Assembly: GCA_016794285.1 (NCBI GenBank) | Contig: JAEUKO010000079.1 | Coordinates: 1-7,050, forward strand | From: UBA1573 sp016794285 | Lineage (GTDB): Bacteria; Pseudomonadota; Alphaproteobacteria; Micavibrionales; Micavibrionaceae | DNA length: 7,050 nucleotides | Direction of reading: 5' to 3' | In this document: positions 5,616-7,050 of the stretch, piece after piece | How the letters are laid out: every line of letters begins with the position of its first letter | Position numbering within the stretch: the stretch's first letter is position 1 | Position numbers and translations under genes: made by a program | The notes under the pieces: model-generated | The model's input: the letters and a program-made list of their open reading frames with translations, nothing else | Database searches by the model: none | Told to the model about the DNA's origin: nothing

Positions 5616-6179
5616 ATGACTGACAACCTCGACGATCATTACAACATGACCCCTAGGCGGAAAGCTGAATTTTTCCCGCCGAAAACCTCTTTGAAGCTCA
5701 AAGCGGGGACGGGAGGATTGTCTGAAAACATTCTCAACAAAGCGCAGGCCTTGCTTGAGGGAAACACTCACGATTTTAGACCACTGGGTGAGATGTATCT
5801 GGAATCAATGATGCGCGGCGTTGAGAAGGCCAATGATCCGGCTTCGACTGTTTATAGCGAGGAAATCCTTGCCCATGTGCTCTATCCGGTTATGCAGCTC
5901 AAGGCCAATGGCGGAATGTTTCACTATCCTTTGGTCACCAGCATTGCAGATCGCCTAATCCAGTTTCTGGAGGTCATTGAAACGCTTGATAAAGACGCCA
6001 TAGAAATTGTTCAAGCCTTTCATACCACCATCCGCGCCATTTTGCTGGGACAAATCAGGGGAGATGGGGGAGCTCGAGGGGCAGAGTTGATGCAAGCTCT
6101 TGTAGAAGCGTGCTATCGTTACTTTGAAAAACATCCTGACAATCGCAATCCGGATTCCTCTCCGCCAGTTAGCAAGTAA
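5616..6179 (+). CDS. Uncharacterised mostly helical protein, probable partner of the upstream response regulator
   Basis: I do not recognise a named family for this 187-residue protein. It has no signal peptide or membrane helix, so it is probably cytoplasmic. The N-terminus (1-34) is polar with a distinctive FFPPKTSLKLKAGTGGL stretch (19-35). Residues 36-170 look like a bundle of amphipathic helices (for example 36-48, 56-72, 104-123, 125-146 and 155-171), with a Gly-rich break, IRGDGGARG, at 147-155. The last 15 residues are Pro/Asn/Ser-rich and likely disordered. The start at 5616 has AAGGA at 5598-5602, overlapping the previous stop, a slightly long 13-nt spacing. The 16-nt gap to the response regulator suggests one transcript and a shared signalling task; that is inference from context only. 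Codon use appears like its neighbours, and the open frame, spacing and helix pattern support a real gene. Confidence 0.8.
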   Translation: MTDNLDDHYNMTPRRKAEFFPPKTSLKLKAGTGGLSENILNKAQALLEGNTHDFRPLGEMYLESMMRGVEKANDPASTVYSEEILAHVLYPVMQLKANGGMFHYPLVTSIADRLIQFLEVIETLDKDAIEIVQAFHTTIRAILLGQIRGDGGARGAELMQALVEACYRYFEKHPDNRNPDSSPPVSK

Positions 6180-6184
6180 GTCTC

Positions 6185-6211
6185 CCTAACCGCTATGCCG
6201 TATTGGTTAGG
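6185..6211. terminator. Small hairpin at the convergent gene ends
   Basis: CCTAACC (6185-6191) and GGTTAGG (6205-6211) are perfect 7-nt inverted arms with a 13-nt loop. The hairpin lies between the plus-strand stop at 6179 and inside the last codons of the minus-strand metallophosphoesterase (stop at 6193-6195), so it is placed to affect both converging transcripts. Neither strand shows a T-run after the stem, so it is not a textbook intrinsic terminator; a weak bidirectional pause or 3'-end protecting structure is possible. Confidence 0.35.
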
Positions 6212-6999
6212 CCCACGCCAACGCGTACGGGTTCGATGGCACTGGCAAGACCTGTTCTGTCATCCGTTACAACCAAAACACCACACACCATCGCAGCCCC
6301 GTCCGCTGGTGTCAGTTTTTCAATTGAAAATTTGCGCGTAAACCGTTGAATGGGGACATCCGTTTTCATACCAATAACGCTGTCATAGTCCCCCGTCATT
6401 CCCGCGTCAGTCTGAAAAGCCGTCCCCTTTGATAGAACCCTCCCATCGGCAGTTGGCACATGTGTATGAGTTCCAATCACCGCCGAGACCCGCCCATCGA
6501 GAAAGTGTGCCAAAGCTGCTTTCTCGCTACTCGCTTCCCCGTGAAAATCAACAAAAGTTGCTTGTAGATTCGGCCCAAGCGGGTTGGCCTGCACTAACCT
6601 CGCCAAGGCAGAAAAGGGATCATCCAAGGGATCCATAAACAGACGCGCCATCGCATTGACCACAAGAATTTTGCGACCATCTGGTAAGACGTGTTTATAA
6701 GAGCCTTGCCCACCCGTTCCCTCTGGAAAGTTAATGGGGCGGAGCAATCGCGGTTCCTTCTGGATATACGGAATAACCTCCCGCTGGTCCCAGACGTGAT
6801 TGCCTGTCGTAATAACATCGACACCTGCGGCAAACATCTCAAGACAGATTTTGTCGTTAATGCCAAAGCCATGCGCGGCGTTTTCGCCGTTCACAATGAC
6901 AACGTCTGTCGCTAGTTTTTGTTTCAGGCGGGGCAAGTGCTCTAGCAAAGCTTCACGTCCCGAACGCCCGACCACATCTCCGATAAAAAGAATTCTCAT
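6193..6999 (-). CDS. ymdB: YmdB/TIGR00282-family metallophosphoesterase
   Basis: This 268-residue calcineurin-like phosphoesterase belongs to the family of Bacillus subtilis YmdB, shown there to hydrolyse 2',3'-cyclic nucleotides and affect RNA levels and biofilm fate. The dinuclear-metal ligands are visible: Asp8 (GDVVGRSGR), Glu39-Asn40 (NGENAAHGFGI), Asn67-His68 (TGNHVWDQ, His68 being the likely general acid), His153 (VDFHGEASSEK) and His178/His180 (GTHTHVPTAD), followed by DAGMTGDYDSVIG. Length is normal and no residue is missing, so the enzyme should be active; its substrate in alphaproteobacteria is not established. The start MRILFIGDVVG is canonical, with a weak ribosome site. It lies 9 nt after the presumed cyclo-ligase stop, consistent with a shared transcript, and converges on the plus-strand pair. 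Confidence 0.94.
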   Translation of the reverse strand: MRILFIGDVVGRSGREALLEHLPRLKQKLATDVVIVNGENAAHGFGINDKICLEMFAAGVDVITTGNHVWDQREVIPYIQKEPRLLRPINFPEGTGGQGSYKHVLPDGRKILVVNAMARLFMDPLDDPFSALARLVQANPLGPNLQATFVDFHGEASSEKAALAHFLDGRVSAVIGTHTHVPTADGRVLSKGTAFQTDAGMTGDYDSVIGMKTDVPIQRFTRKFSIEKLTPADGAAMVCGVLVVTDDRTGLASAIEPVRVGVGLTNTA

Positions 7000-7008
7000 C
7001 GGACAGGT

Positions 7009-7050
7009 TTAAGTGTTTCGACCACGAAAGTCAAAAACCCTTTGTTCAGT
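7009..7050 (-). CDS. Probable C-terminal end of 5-formyltetrahydrofolate cyclo-ligase, truncated by window edge
   Basis: The minus strand reads TEQRVFDFRGRNT and then TAA at 7009-7011. A TE-x-R-x-x-x-F ending is reminiscent of the C-terminus of 5-formyltetrahydrofolate cyclo-ligases, and that gene usually sits just upstream of the TIGR00282 phosphoesterase in alphaproteobacteria. Only 13 codons are visible. A second frame is also open across the edge (ending VETLKPVR, with its TGA overlapping the ymdB start), so both the frame and the identity are inferred mainly from gene order. Confidence 0.45.
   Translation of the reverse strand, partial: TEQRVFDFRGRNT

Noticed and set aside
6018..6035. 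Possible HPt-like phosphotransfer motif (HTTIRA, His136) in the uncharacterised protein
   Set aside because: The spacing is off by one from the HPt H-x-L-K-G pattern and the surrounding residues do not match; a structure prediction would be needed to revive it.

Overview
The window looks like a chromosomal housekeeping segment of an alphaproteobacterium. The evidence is the gene order fthC-like / ymdB-like / yebC / ruvC / ruvA / ruvB / ybgC / tolQ / tolR / tolA, which is typical of that class, together with the protein style (for example the RuvC core and a REC-domain protein with an FFGPDRRR tail). Base composition is moderate rather than very GC-rich. I would guess a Rhodospirillales-like or other deep alphaproteobacterial lineage, but genus cannot be read from this window.

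Layout. On the minus strand, reading right to left from about 4860 down to 1, there is one long, tightly packed block: yebC, ruvC, ruvA, ruvB, ybgC, tolQ, tolR and the start of tolA, which runs off the left edge. Junctions are 3-22 nt apart or overlap. Two are ATGA stop/start overlaps (ruvA-ruvB and ybgC-tolQ) and ruvB overlaps ybgC by 8 nt. No internal promoter is evident, so the block probably forms one transcript joining a translation factor (YebC), the Holliday-junction machinery (RuvABC), a hotdog thioesterase (YbgC) and the Tol-Pal envelope motor (TolQ-TolR-TolA). At the right end, also on the minus strand, are a YmdB/TIGR00282-type metallophosphoesterase (6193-6999) and what is probably the last few codons of 5-formyltetrahydrofolate cyclo-ligase (7009-7050).

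Between these two minus-strand blocks sits a plus-strand pair: a single-REC response regulator (4964-5599) with a long charged C-terminal tail, and an unrecognised 187-residue, largely helical protein (5616-6179), 16 nt apart and probably cotranscribed. The pair is the least explained part of the window. It splits ymdB from yebC and is read against both.

The only sizeable intergenic region is 4760-4963 (204 nt), the divergent control region between yebC and the response regulator. It contains a perfect TATAAT on the minus strand, a TTGACT on the plus strand, an inverted repeat bracketing both, and a small perfect stem-loop in the presumed yebC leader. The ymdB/response-regulator-pair convergence (6180-6192) holds a small hairpin. 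I see no mobile element, CRISPR array, tRNA, rRNA or prophage signal.
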